A DNA stretch of 64,000 nucleotides from Saprospiraceae bacterium (GTDB lineage: Bacteria; Bacteroidota; Bacteroidia; Chitinophagales; Saprospiraceae). Under the pieces are notes generated by a model. The model did no database searches, was not told the DNA's origin, and worked only from the letters and a program-made list of their open reading frames with translations. The translations under genes were made by a program, and so were the position numbers. Below, one piece after another: positions 37,916 to 46,586 of this stretch (position 1 is its first letter; every line of letters starts with the position of its first letter). The DNA is taken from the NCBI GenBank assembly GCA_016787575.1, contig JAEUUO010000020.1, positions 124,001 to 188,000 on the forward strand, given 5' to 3'.

Positions 37916-37957
37916 AATTTTCAGGAATGGATTTCATCACAAATAATCTAACACATC

Positions 37958-39412
37958 ATGGTATTTAATTCGCTCACATTTATAGTCTTTTTTATTGTTC
38001 TTTTAGGATTGCATTATGCACCTTTTTCCTGGAAAATAAAAAAAGTCAATTTACTGATTGCCAGTTATATTTTTTATGCAGCCTGGAACCCCGTTTTCAT
38101 TTTATTATTATGGCTCTCAACAGTCGTTGATTTTTTTGTTGGTCGAGCCTTGTATGAGCAAAACGATCCGGTAAAAAAGAAACTGCTATTAGTAGTTAGT
38201 TTGATCGGCAATTTGGGAATGCTCTGTTTTTTTAAATACGGTGGATTTTTGTTGGATAATTTTGTGGATTTGGTAAATTTAATTGGATGGGATTTTCATC
38301 CTGCCAAACCCAACATCATTTTACCGGCGGGTATTTCTTTTTATACATTCACCACCTTGTGTTATACCATTGATATGTATCGCAAAGAAAGTAAACCTGT
38401 TAAATCCTTATTGGATTTTTCATTGTTCGTTACTTTTTTTCCGCATTTAGTTGCTGGTCCGATTGTAAGGCCACCGCAATTAGTGCCTCAATTTGAAAAT
38501 CCAAAATCAGCTACCCGAAGCCAGTTTATGGATGGTTTATTTTTACTCTCCTTAGGACTTTTTATGAAAGTGGTTTTAGCAGATAGTTTTTTAGCACCAA
38601 CAGCCAATGATGTTTTTGATTCAAAAGACAGTTTGTTGTTTTTAGATGCTTGGATGGGAGTTTTTGCTTTTTCAGGCCAGATTTTTTTTGATTTTGCCGG
38701 ATATTCTACTTGTGCAATCGGCGTTGCAGCGTGTTTGGGATTTGTACTCCCGCAAAATTTTAAATATCCCTATGCTGCGATTGGTTTTTCAGATTTCTGG
38801 AAACGCTGGCACATTACATTATCTCAATGGTTGCGTGATTATTTATACATTCCTCTGGGAGGAAATAAAAACGGAACGTTTCAAACCTACATCAATTTAA
38901 TGCTGACCATGTTGCTAGGTGGTTTGTGGCACGGCGCCAACTGGACGTTTGTAGTCTGGGGAGGATTGCATGGCATTTATTTAGCTGTGGAGCGATTTTT
39001 TAAAGTGCACAATCACGACCATCATGCACTTCATGAAAAACAATCCGATCAATTAAATACCCATCAATTTTTCAGTTTAAATTTTTTAAAGGCGCTGGGT
39101 ACTTTTATGTTAATCAATATTACCTGGGTCTTTTTTCGAGAGCAGGATTTTAGTGGTGCCTGGATGATGTTGCAATCTATGTTTGGGTTTAGTCATGAAG
39201 CTAAAGCAATGATCAATGCCATTGATCTCAGTAAAGTATCGATTATTACCTTTTGCATGCTCATCACACACTGGTTATTTAGAAATACAAACGTTTTAAC
39301 AGAATTTAAAAAATGGCCCTGGTGGTTTTCTGGATTTATTTGGGCTTTCTTGATAGGGATGGTCTTATTAAGTCAGGAAAGTACCAGCAGTTTTATTTAT
39401 TTTCAGTTTTAG
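37958..39412 (+). CDS. MBOAT-family O-acyltransferase (AlgI-like)
   Basis: 484 residues with about 10-12 membrane segments. Diagnostic motifs: FFPHLVAGPIVRPPQLVPQF, SDFWKRWHITLSQWLRDYLY and LLGGLWHGANWTFVVWGG, the latter holding the catalytic histidine (His325). It carries an acyl group, usually acetyl, across the membrane for transfer to polysaccharide. The upstream SGNH-like gene is its likely partner. The stop lies 17 bases from the left end of the genomic island. Confidence 0.92.
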   Translation: MVFNSLTFIVFFIVLLGLHYAPFSWKIKKVNLLIASYIFYAAWNPVFILLLWLSTVVDFFVGRALYEQNDPVKKKLLLVVSLIGNLGMLCFFKYGGFLLDNFVDLVNLIGWDFHPAKPNIILPAGISFYTFTTLCYTIDMYRKESKPVKSLLDFSLFVTFFPHLVAGPIVRPPQLVPQFENPKSATRSQFMDGLFLLSLGLFMKVVLADSFLAPTANDVFDSKDSLLFLDAWMGVFAFSGQIFFDFAGYSTCAIGVAACLGFVLPQNFKYPYAAIGFSDFWKRWHITLSQWLRDYLYIPLGGNKNGTFQTYINLMLTMLLGGLWHGANWTFVVWGGLHGIYLAVERFFKVHNHDHHALHEKQSDQLNTHQFFSLNFLKALGTFMLINITWVFFREQDFSGAWMMLQSMFGFSHEAKAMINAIDLSKVSIITFCMLITHWLFRNTNVLTEFKKWPWWFSGFIWAFLIGMVLLSQESTSSFIYFQF

Positions 39413-39428
39413 GAAGGAATGAAAACAA

Positions 39429-39454
39429 ATGTGGTCCCACCTGGGCTCGAACCA
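39429..39454. repeat. Left attachment site (attL core)
   Basis: 26 bases identical to 55834-55859, covering the T-arm and acceptor 3' strand of the tRNA. This is the displaced original 3' end of the tRNA gene. Confidence 0.93.
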
Positions 39455-39568
39455 CTAAACTTACATAAACAACTTTGAACATTAATAAACACATTGTTAA
39501 ATAATTATATATTAGATTAAACAACATGTGTACGTTTTAGTTTATCTATAATTGTTTTTAGTCGCCAA

Positions 39569-39591
39569 AAAAGGAGGCAAAAAAGGAGGCA
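39569..39591 (+). repeat. Left arm-type repeat (AAAAGGAGGC units)
   Basis: Two tandem AAAAAAGGAGGC-type units; the 23-base block recurs exactly, in the same orientation, at 55769-55791 inside the right end. Likely arm sites for the integrase. Confidence 0.8.
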
Positions 39592-39612
39592 ATTATTTTA
39601 ATTAAAATTATA

Positions 39613-40824
39613 ATGGCAAAAGTTAGAATCATCATTAACAAATCAAAAAAGGATCGAATGGGCTTGTGTCCATTAAAAGTTAGGGTTACGCAAAATGGTC
39701 AAAGAAAGGAAGTTTACCTTCCCAATATAAAAATTGAACCTAGGTATTGGAATGCAACAAAGCAAAGAGTAACCAATAATACGATGCTTAATATCAATAT
39801 CCAGAAAACAATTAATTCTTTAAGCCAAGAAATCTACAAATGCATGGCTCAAGAAGTGGATATTAAGCCCGGAGAAATTATTGAAAAAGTTAAAACAAGA
39901 ACAATTCGTGTTAAAGTATCCAGTTTAAATGCTATAGATTATTGTAAGGCTCATTTTTTCAATGACCCAAACTTGGTTTATAGTACCAGAAAAACCTATG
40001 GTAGTTTTATAAGACTTTTAGAGGAATATGACCCAAAGTTGACACTTGATAAAATTGACCTAAATTGGACCGCAAATTTTAGGGAATACTTATTAACCGA
40101 AAAGAAGTTGGCTCATTATACAATTAATACCAGACTAAAACATATTAGGAGAATTTGTAAGCACGCGTATGAGAAAAAAGTAATCTCAAAGTATTTATTA
40201 GAAGGGCTTAAAATAAAGCAAGCATCGGCAAACCGGAAACATTTATCTATTGAACAGTTAAGGACTTTGGAGGCTTATAAACCGGAGCCTTCACTTGAAA
40301 TGACTTGCAAAGCATTTCTATTTAGTTGTTTTACAGGGATGCGATTTTCAGATTTAGCAAGCCTGACTTATAAAAATATAATTATAAAGGAACATAATAG
40401 GAGTAAAGAGTTCAGGCTTCAATATTGTATGAAAAAAACCAACAAGCAGATTGATCTAATGTTATGTCAAAAAGCGTTCAATTTAATATCTTTGGATAAA
40501 TTGGGTACTGATGAACTTATTTTTAATCTGATAAACCAAGAAGACCTTAATTTAAGTTCTGACAAACTAGCGATGAAAATTGAATCAGCAAATGCCTTAG
40601 CCAATAAAAGATTTAAAGTGGTTTATAAAAATGCTGGTTTAAAAGAACACTTGTCTTTTCATTGTGCCCGGCACACATTCTTTTGTATAGCATTAGAACT
40701 TGGTGTGGATTTGGTTAGCTTAAGAGAATTGGGAGGGCATAGTGACCTTAAAGTGACTCAGGAATACTTGAAAGTTACTGATAATCGTAAAAATGAAGCA
40801 ATGATGAAATTTGATAAAATATGA
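39613..40824 (+). CDS. Tyrosine integrase of the island
   Basis: 403 residues. An N-terminal arm-binding domain (about 1-50, ending EPRYWNATKQRV) and SAM-like core-binding domain (about 105-200) precede the catalytic domain. Catalytic residues: Arg244 (FTGMRFSDL), His350 and Arg353 (LSFHCARHTF), His376 (LGGHSDL) and Tyr385 (VTQEYLKV). Gene position just inside attL fits integration into the tRNA. It overlaps the next gene by 4 bases (ATGA). Confidence 0.95.
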   Translation: MAKVRIIINKSKKDRMGLCPLKVRVTQNGQRKEVYLPNIKIEPRYWNATKQRVTNNTMLNINIQKTINSLSQEIYKCMAQEVDIKPGEIIEKVKTRTIRVKVSSLNAIDYCKAHFFNDPNLVYSTRKTYGSFIRLLEEYDPKLTLDKIDLNWTANFREYLLTEKKLAHYTINTRLKHIRRICKHAYEKKVISKYLLEGLKIKQASANRKHLSIEQLRTLEAYKPEPSLEMTCKAFLFSCFTGMRFSDLASLTYKNIIIKEHNRSKEFRLQYCMKKTNKQIDLMLCQKAFNLISLDKLGTDELIFNLINQEDLNLSSDKLAMKIESANALANKRFKVVYKNAGLKEHLSFHCARHTFFCIALELGVDLVSLRELGGHSDLKVTQEYLKVTDNRKNEAMMKFDKI

Positions 40825-41675
40825 AATTGTCTAGAAGAGAAGGATTTATTAAAATTTATAATACGATCATTGACACATTAACCATATTTACAAAGCAATG
40901 TAATGATGAAAATTCATTTGAATTAGCAGGAATATTTCTTGGAGACTTAAAAGGCAAGTTTGAATATTTAAATGATGAAATCCATAAGTACAATGAAAAA
41001 TCCTCAATAATTGGAGAGAAAGAAATTGATTTTGAAGAGTGGAAAAAATTGTTATGCAAGAAATTAAACGAAATCCCTAATATAAATGAACTATTAATTA
41101 AACATCAGGAGCGAGCTAATCAGATAGTTAAAAATTATACTGATCTAAACTTTTCATATAAAGATTTTAATAACGAGAAAAGAATTAATGAATTAGATGT
41201 TCTATTGCCAATTTCTATAAGGGCTAAGACTTTATTGAGCGAAAAAGAAATAGAACTACGATATTCAAAAATAAATACTGAAATTTATGAATTCAAAAAT
41301 ATTTGTTGTTTTAAAATTAAAGACGCAGCTTATAATTTAATTACACTTAAAATTGAGCATCAGGAAAATGATAAATTAGAAAAATTTCGAACAGAGTTAG
41401 TTAATTTAAATTATTTAGATGACGAAAATAGTAAATTATTTATTTCCTTGCTTAAGGGAAACTATTCTGGTGGGGTAATAGATTGGAAAATCACACAGGC
41501 TAAAATTTCCAGGCTTATTTATGCTATTAAAAATTTATTAGAAATTACCCCAAGTTGGGATGAATTGCAGAAATTGTTCACAACAAATGGAAATATTTTA
41601 AAAAGTTTAAAAACAGGATCAATGTCTAAGAAAGCAGATGAGGAAAGTGAGAATATTGTCAATATTCTATCTTAA
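40821..41675 (+). CDS. Unknown island protein coupled to integrase
   Basis: 284 residues, charged and probably all helical, without signal peptide or membrane segment. The ATGA overlap with the integrase means it is made together with it. I recognise no family. Segments such as KIYNTIIDTLTIFTKQ and NWARRL-like charged helices give no catalytic hint. It could be an accessory to integration. Confidence 0.6.
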   Translation: MKLSRREGFIKIYNTIIDTLTIFTKQCNDENSFELAGIFLGDLKGKFEYLNDEIHKYNEKSSIIGEKEIDFEEWKKLLCKKLNEIPNINELLIKHQERANQIVKNYTDLNFSYKDFNNEKRINELDVLLPISIRAKTLLSEKEIELRYSKINTEIYEFKNICCFKIKDAAYNLITLKIEHQENDKLEKFRTELVNLNYLDDENSKLFISLLKGNYSGGVIDWKITQAKISRLIYAIKNLLEITPSWDELQKLFTTNGNILKSLKTGSMSKKADEESENIVNILS

Positions 41676-41760
41676 AATAATGAACAAAGATTTTTAACAT
41701 ATTGAATAACAGTTAGTTAATTCATTATAATATAACTACCTAACTACTTATAACTACTTC

Positions 41761-41830
41761 TGAAACTGTAGTTCAACTTCAAGAGTTTTACTATTGTCGT
41801 TGAATTCAACGGCTTTGGGAAATTCCCAAA
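41761..41830. promoter_or_regulatory. Cluster of palindromes upstream of excisionase gene
   Basis: CGTTGAATTCAACG (41798-41811) is a perfect 14-base palindrome. TTTGGGA and TCCCAAA (41814-41830) form a second dyad 2 bases later. An imperfect dyad TGAAACTGTAGTTCA sits at 41761. The spacing just before the excisionase start suggests repressor operators. Confidence 0.6.
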
Positions 41831-41851
41831 TAATTTTTTAATTTTTTTAAA

Positions 41852-42076
41852 ATGAGTCAAGATGATTCAAAATGGGTTACTGCTGCCCAAGCAATGCAGT
41901 ATTTAAATACCAGCCGTACAAAATTGTGGCAGCTAAGGAAAAATGACGAATTGAAGTATGCAGTACATGGAAGGAAAGTGTACATTTTAAGGAAGTCTAT
42001 GGATGAGTATATTGAAAAGTACTCAGTATCAATTTCATTTATTAACATTAAAGATAATGAAAATGAGTGTGGTTGA
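41852..42076 (+). CDS. Excisionase-like helix-turn-helix protein
   Basis: 74 residues, MerR/Xis-type winged helix: WVTAAQAMQYLNTSRTKLWQ is the helix-turn-helix, then VHGRKVYILRKSMDEYIEKY is the wing and last helix. Proteins like this direct excision and often regulate the element. The end overlaps the primase gene by about 20 bases. Confidence 0.85.
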   Translation: MSQDDSKWVTAAQAMQYLNTSRTKLWQLRKNDELKYAVHGRKVYILRKSMDEYIEKYSVSISFINIKDNENECG

Positions 42077-44099
42077 AAATATAACAAAGAATGTGGAATC
42101 TTCAACAGTTAATACGAAAGCGCAAAGAAGAGTTCGTTCCAAAGAAGAGAAGATTATTAAAAGGATCTTATTATCACAAATCGTGAATTTTAAAGATGTA
42201 CGAGATTCAATCAATTTAGAAAATCATTTTTCAGATATTAAAAATGGTAAAAGTAAGGATGAAATAGAGGAAATCAGAAGGCTTAAAAAATTGGGAAAAC
42301 GTGCAGAAGCCGATTTGATTAAAAAAAAGTTACCATCTGTCACTCCAAATGGCGTATTTAAAGAGCGATCAAATAATACACCACCAGAAATCTATAGTCA
42401 AGTGATTGCCATTGATGTTGATAAGCTAACAGAACAAAACATCAAGGTTGATGAACTCAGAAAGGAATTAGCTTTGAATAAATATGTTCTTTCAACTCAT
42501 TTATCATGCGGCGGTGATGGACTTGTAATATGGATTCATCATAATGCACAGGTTAAGGATCATTTGGTTTCAGTTGAACAAGTTTCAGATTACTTCGAGA
42601 AAAAGTATTCGATAAAAACTGACAGGAAAGTGTCAAAAGGAATTAACTCATTGAGATATGTTTCTTTTGATCCAAAATTATATCTTAATTGGGATGCTGA
42701 AGAATTTACCATCATGGATGGTGAAACTTATCGACTAATCAAAGAACAAGAGAATTTCACAATGAAAAGGGAATCTCTTGAAGCAGGTAACAGGAACAAT
42801 TTCTTATTTCAGTTTGCTTGTAATTGTAAACGTGCGGGTATTGAAGCAGAGGATTTAATTGCGTTTGCGATAATTCATTACGAAGATAAGGATTTTAATT
42901 CAAAGGAAATCAAAAACACTATTAAGTCTGGGTTTAAAGCGGAGGAGCCTATTGCCAAACAAAAGAAGGCAAAGAACCTGTCGCGAATTAAAGGTCCGGG
43001 TTTCCAAGCAATGAAAGCGACTGAAGAGTTTTTGAAAAAGAGAAAGAGGGAAGATATCAAATTACAGGAGCCAATCTTTTCTCAGAATGGTGTTCCCTTA
43101 ATATTCCCGAATTCAATCGTATTGCTTCAAGGTAAGCATGGGTCACACAAAAGTAGAGTTGCTGCATCTTTTGCAAGTGCAGGATTAAACGATACTGGAT
43201 GCGGTACAATTCCACTTGGCTTAGAGGTAACAAAGGAGGGTATGCACGTAGTGTATATCGATACGGAAAGAAACCTTTCAACACAGCTTCCTATAGCAAT
43301 TCAAAATATACAGGAACATGCTTGTTTGCCAAGGGAAATAGATCCGGAAAATTTTTCTTACACAAGTGTAGTGAATGTAAAGCGTGGTAATCGATACGAT
43401 GCTATAGTTGAATTCATACAGGATATTCGTGATAAAGTAGGTGAGGAAAAACATCTATTGATTGTAATTGATGTTATCTCAGATTTAGTAATCACTTTTA
43501 ATGATCCGGCGGAATCATTAATATTGGCAGACTATTGCAATGATCTTATTAATTCTGAAAACTGTACTATAATTACAGTTCTTCATGAAAATCCTGGAAA
43601 ATCAAATGAGAAAGCCAGAGGGCATTTGGGGTCCGAGTTGGCTAATAAGGCCTCAACTATCCTTCAAGTGTCAACGGTTACAGGGGTTCCGGGAACTGTG
43701 AAAGTCGCAGTTCAAAAGTCAAGGAACACCGCAATACCAGAACCCATTTATGCGGCTTATGATGAAGCTACCGGTGGATTAAAACCAATCGATCCATCCA
43801 TACTTGGCTTACCCAAAGCATCGCCTGGTTTGAAAGCAGATTTGAATTCTGTTGTTGAGTACCTCGGCAATAACCTTCTTGAAGCAAAACTTAGGAAGGA
43901 TCTATTTTATTCGATGATGAACCACTTTAATTGTGGAATCAGGACCATTGAGCCCAAGATCAGTGAAATTATCATGAACAATGTTTTGATTCCAACTGTG
44001 GCTGGAGATATGGTATTAAGTAAAGAGAAGAAGTCTGATGGTGTTTATTATTTATTAAAAGAACCCAAAAGGCTTGAGGCAGGGTCGACAGCAGCCTAG
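42057..44099 (+). CDS. Primase/helicase-like replication protein (BT4734-like N domain plus RecA-like ATPase)
   Basis: 680 residues from the ATG at 42057 (another ATG two codons on). The N-terminal part (about 60-230) has the BT4734/VirE_N-type look: SQVIAIDVDKLTEQNIKVDE and LSTHLSCGGDGLVIWIHH. The C-terminal half is RecA-like with the P-loop VLLQGKHGSHKSRVAASF, where His replaces the second P-loop glycine, and Walker B HLLIVIDVISDL. Such proteins prime or unwind element DNA. Overlaps the excisionase gene. Confidence 0.82.
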   Translation: MKMSVVENITKNVESSTVNTKAQRRVRSKEEKIIKRILLSQIVNFKDVRDSINLENHFSDIKNGKSKDEIEEIRRLKKLGKRAEADLIKKKLPSVTPNGVFKERSNNTPPEIYSQVIAIDVDKLTEQNIKVDELRKELALNKYVLSTHLSCGGDGLVIWIHHNAQVKDHLVSVEQVSDYFEKKYSIKTDRKVSKGINSLRYVSFDPKLYLNWDAEEFTIMDGETYRLIKEQENFTMKRESLEAGNRNNFLFQFACNCKRAGIEAEDLIAFAIIHYEDKDFNSKEIKNTIKSGFKAEEPIAKQKKAKNLSRIKGPGFQAMKATEEFLKKRKREDIKLQEPIFSQNGVPLIFPNSIVLLQGKHGSHKSRVAASFASAGLNDTGCGTIPLGLEVTKEGMHVVYIDTERNLSTQLPIAIQNIQEHACLPREIDPENFSYTSVVNVKRGNRYDAIVEFIQDIRDKVGEEKHLLIVIDVISDLVITFNDPAESLILADYCNDLINSENCTIITVLHENPGKSNEKARGHLGSELANKASTILQVSTVTGVPGTVKVAVQKSRNTAIPEPIYAAYDEATGGLKPIDPSILGLPKASPGLKADLNSVVEYLGNNLLEAKLRKDLFYSMMNHFNCGIRTIEPKISEIIMNNVLIPTVAGDMVLSKEKKSDGVYYLLKEPKRLEAGSTAA

Positions 44100-44106
44100 T
44101 AAAAGT

Positions 44107-44152
44107 GAGCGCAGCAACGCAACTCACATAAGGTAATGGTTGCGTTGCGCTC
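44107..44152. terminator. GCGCAA-type hairpin 1
   Basis: Arms GAGCGCAGCAACGCAA and TTGCGTTGCGCTC pair over 13 bases with a 3-base bulge. It lies 8 bases after the primase stop and is one of three related hairpins on the island. Confidence 0.7.
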
Positions 44153-44194
44153 TCTATTTAAAACCTAATTTTTAATTATTTAAAATTTTGTAAA

Positions 44195-44545
44195 ATGGCA
44201 AGTAAGCTTGCATCTATAAAAGTATCTCGGAAGACCACTAGAATCAATGTTCTAGCGCATAGTCTCAACATCACAACAAATCAGCTTTATAGCTATCTTC
44301 GGGAGAAGGGGTTTATGGATTATTTTAATCAGCCCGAAAGTGGATTTGAAGATTGGTTTGAAGGAGTACTTCACCATGACTACAGCATCAGGCGGCATGA
44401 TTTAACTCCGAAAGGACTCAAGGGAGTTCAAATCTATGTAAAACGTGATGGCATACAAAGGATTATAAATCGTCCTATAAATGGTCCAAATCGCAAAGGC
44501 GATAAACATGGTAAACCCGGGTATGTAACGAAAAGAAAAAGGTAA
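44195..44545 (+). CDS. KilAC-like DNA-binding protein
   Basis: 116 residues. The N-terminal half reads like the KilA C-terminal domain of phage antirepressors: TRINVLAHSLNITTNQLYSY followed by LREKGFMDYFNQPES. The remainder is basic and repetitive in Arg/Lys, likely nucleic-acid binding. It may regulate island gene expression. A terminator follows directly. Confidence 0.65.
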   Translation: MASKLASIKVSRKTTRINVLAHSLNITTNQLYSYLREKGFMDYFNQPESGFEDWFEGVLHHDYSIRRHDLTPKGLKGVQIYVKRDGIQRIINRPINGPNRKGDKHGKPGYVTKRKR

Positions 44546-44550
44546 TCAAA

Positions 44551-44579
44551 ATGGACCAAGAAATTGGTCCATTTTTGTT
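44551..44579 (+). terminator. Rho-independent terminator
   Basis: Perfect 9-bp arms ATGGACCAA and TTGGTCCAT, loop GAAA, then TTTTTGTTT. It closes the left part of the island and separates it from the cassette-like units. Confidence 0.9.
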
Positions 44580-44642
44580 TTCTGTAATTAGGATTTCCGG
44601 AATTGGAAATTAATTTGTTATTTTTGTTTCTGGACATGAGGA

Positions 44643-44668
44643 GGGACAGCATCTATACCAAAACCGTT
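44643..44668 (+). repeat. Cassette-boundary repeat, copy 1
   Basis: Ends in TATACCAAAACCGTT, identical to 45281-45295; over 26 bases the two copies differ at 3 positions. The unit after it begins at the GTT. Confidence 0.75.
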
Positions 44669-45174
44669 ATGCACAAACGTTAAATAAATAATTTATTAAA
44701 AAACTGTAATTTTAGTCACAATCATAAAACTCAGAAGTAAATGTTTAATAAAGGAGACATATTACTACCTTCAAACAATCTTAAAAAAAATGATTGGCTT
44801 AACGGACTATTTCATCCTGCTGTTGTTTGGGACCAAAATTATAATGGAAAAAGTGATTTTAGAGGTATAATGATAACACACACTAGTCATAGTGCCAATG
44901 CTGATAACATTTTAATGGCTGCAAATCATTTTGAAAATGGTTATCCTGTGAGATTCACAAATTCGCATTTCGTCAATAAGATTTTTATTAAATTTCATTT
45001 TTGGGGTCCTTTTGAATTGGTTGGTAGGCTAACAGCAGAGGGAATGAATTTTATAGAAAGGAATTTAGATACGAGTATAGATCCAATACAGTTTACTATC
45101 TACAGAGATTCATTGATAGCTAACTGAAGAGCTAAAACATCGCACTAATATGGATAAAAACGCCTGTGCACAAC
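44666..45174 (+). mobile_element. Integron-cassette-like unit A
   Basis: The start GTTATGCACA is complementary to the unit's own end TGTGCACAAC (9 of 10 pairs), the hallmark of linear integron cassettes. It holds one gene in the forward direction. No integron integrase gene is in the window, so this is inference from layout. Confidence 0.55.
44741..45127 (+). CDS. Unknown protein of cassette-like unit A
   Basis: 128 residues, no signal peptide. It starts KGDILLPSNN and continues HPAVVWDQ, faintly like the opening strands of PemK/MazF-type proteins, but the rest (GIMITHTSHSANADNILMAA, FTNSHFVNKIFIKFHFWGPF) fits no family I know. Single gene of its unit, no antitoxin partner visible. I would not assign a function. 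Confidence 0.6.
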   Translation: MFNKGDILLPSNNLKKNDWLNGLFHPAVVWDQNYNGKSDFRGIMITHTSHSANADNILMAANHFENGYPVRFTNSHFVNKIFIKFHFWGPFELVGRLTAEGMNFIERNLDTSIDPIQFTIYRDSLIAN

Positions 45175-45299
45175 ATGTTATACACTCAGACTTGTATGAA
45201 AATTAAATGATTCACTTTTTGCTTTTAATGTAAAATCAATGTCCATATCTTTGGCTTCGTCCGGTTGGCGGGACTGCGTATATACCAAAACCGTTGGCA
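45165..45299 (+). repeat. attC-like site between units A and B
   Basis: About 135 bases with imperfect dyad symmetry: TGTGCACAAC and TTATACACTCAG on the left face CTGCGTATATACC and CCGTTGGC on the right. Size and extrahelical bases fit attC sites of integrons, but the core sites deviate from the usual GTTRRRY. Confidence 0.5.
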
Positions 45300-45350
45300 G
45301 CAATCTTTAACATAGTACATTTATGTATCTTTATATTAACAAACCTTAGC

Positions 45351-46586
45351 ATGGACCAACAAGTACAGGAAATAAGTATTAAAGAACTCATACTTTGGAC
45401 TGAAAATCCACGAGACCCAATCGATATTAATGCAACTGATCAACAGATTGTGGATAAAGCGTTAGATGATCGTTACTCTAAATGGACACTTGCCAAATTA
45501 GCAAAAGAGATGGGAGACTACTATGACTTCAGTGAGCTACCTACAGTTGTTTATCATGGTAAAAAACCGGTTGTATATGATGGCAATCGAAGAATGATTT
45601 TAGGAAAAATAAAGCACAACCTAGTTTCTATTGGCGATAGGGAACCAATCAACTTGCCAGATTTTCCCTCTTTAATACCTTGTAATGTATGCGTTAAAAA
45701 AATCGCTCTACAAAATGTATTAAGAAAACATGGTGACTCAGGATCATGGCAACCTTTGGAGAGAGATATTTTTCTACACAAGTTTATGGGCGAAAGTAAA
45801 AGTCCATTTTTAATTTTAGAAGAAGACACAAAAATAATTAGTTCTAACCCTCACTTAAATCAAAGATTTGTAAAAGAAGAAATCTTCAAAGAAGAAGGTT
45901 TAAAGTCATTAGGATTTAGTTTAAAGAACGGTCGTTTAAAAAGTGTTCACAGCGATACTGAAGCTTATAAAATCCTTAACGATATTTCTAAAAAAATAAA
46001 AGATAAACAGATTAGTACAAGAAATAACCGTGGAAGAATATTACAAGTCTTAGAACCAATATCACAAGAATTAATCGAACAAAATAAAAACAATAGACAA
46101 CATTTATCACGAGTAAATTTTGGCAAGCCTTCAGAAGAAAAAGATCAACGACATACAAAAAGAACCCCAAAGAAAGAAACCGAACTTTTTGGAGGCAAAC
46201 TTTACTTATACATTGGTGATGTTAGTAACCTTTATCGAGATATTGTTGATTTGTATCAATTTTATTTATCCAATAGAGACAATCTTTCACATTCATTCCC
46301 AAGTTTAATTCGTATGTCCTTGCGTCTACTTTGTGAAACTGCAGCAAAAGATAGTAGGAAAACAATGGATAAGTTTTTAAAAGAACATTTCGCTAACGCA
46401 AAAAAGACACTTGATCAGAATATTAAAACTACATTGGCAAATCAAAATGTTAATGATAACAGTATAGTGCAACTTTTACACACCGGGGCTCATAATTATG
46501 AAACTTCAAATAACATGGAACAAACACTTGCTGTTTCTTTTATCATAGGCGCAATACTCACAATTACCCATGGAAAGAAAGATTAA
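45351..46586 (+). CDS. ParB/Srx-fold nuclease-like protein with HEPN-like C terminus
   Basis: 411 residues from the ATG at 45351. The N-terminal 100 residues carry the ParB-type motifs ENPRDP (18-23) and VVYDGNRRMILGKIK (about 74-88), the nucleotide or DNA-handling box of ParB/Srx proteins. A basic middle region follows. The C-terminal 130 residues are helical with RDNLSH (Arg309-His314, an RxxxxH pattern) and LLHTGAHNYETSNN, which recalls HEPN-type domains, though I cannot prove this. The stop overlaps the methyltransferase start by 17 bases, so the two act together. Confidence 0.75.
   Translation: MDQQVQEISIKELILWTENPRDPIDINATDQQIVDKALDDRYSKWTLAKLAKEMGDYYDFSELPTVVYHGKKPVVYDGNRRMILGKIKHNLVSIGDREPINLPDFPSLIPCNVCVKKIALQNVLRKHGDSGSWQPLERDIFLHKFMGESKSPFLILEEDTKIISSNPHLNQRFVKEEIFKEEGLKSLGFSLKNGRLKSVHSDTEAYKILNDISKKIKDKQISTRNNRGRILQVLEPISQELIEQNKNNRQHLSRVNFGKPSEEKDQRHTKRTPKKETELFGGKLYLYIGDVSNLYRDIVDLYQFYLSNRDNLSHSFPSLIRMSLRLLCETAAKDSRKTMDKFLKEHFANAKKTLDQNIKTTLANQNVNDNSIVQLLHTGAHNYETSNNMEQTLAVSFIIGAILTITHGKKD

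Noticed and set aside
44741..45127. MazF/PemK toxin
   Set aside because: Only the opening GDILLP and HPAVVW resemble the family; conserved later residues and an antitoxin gene are missing.
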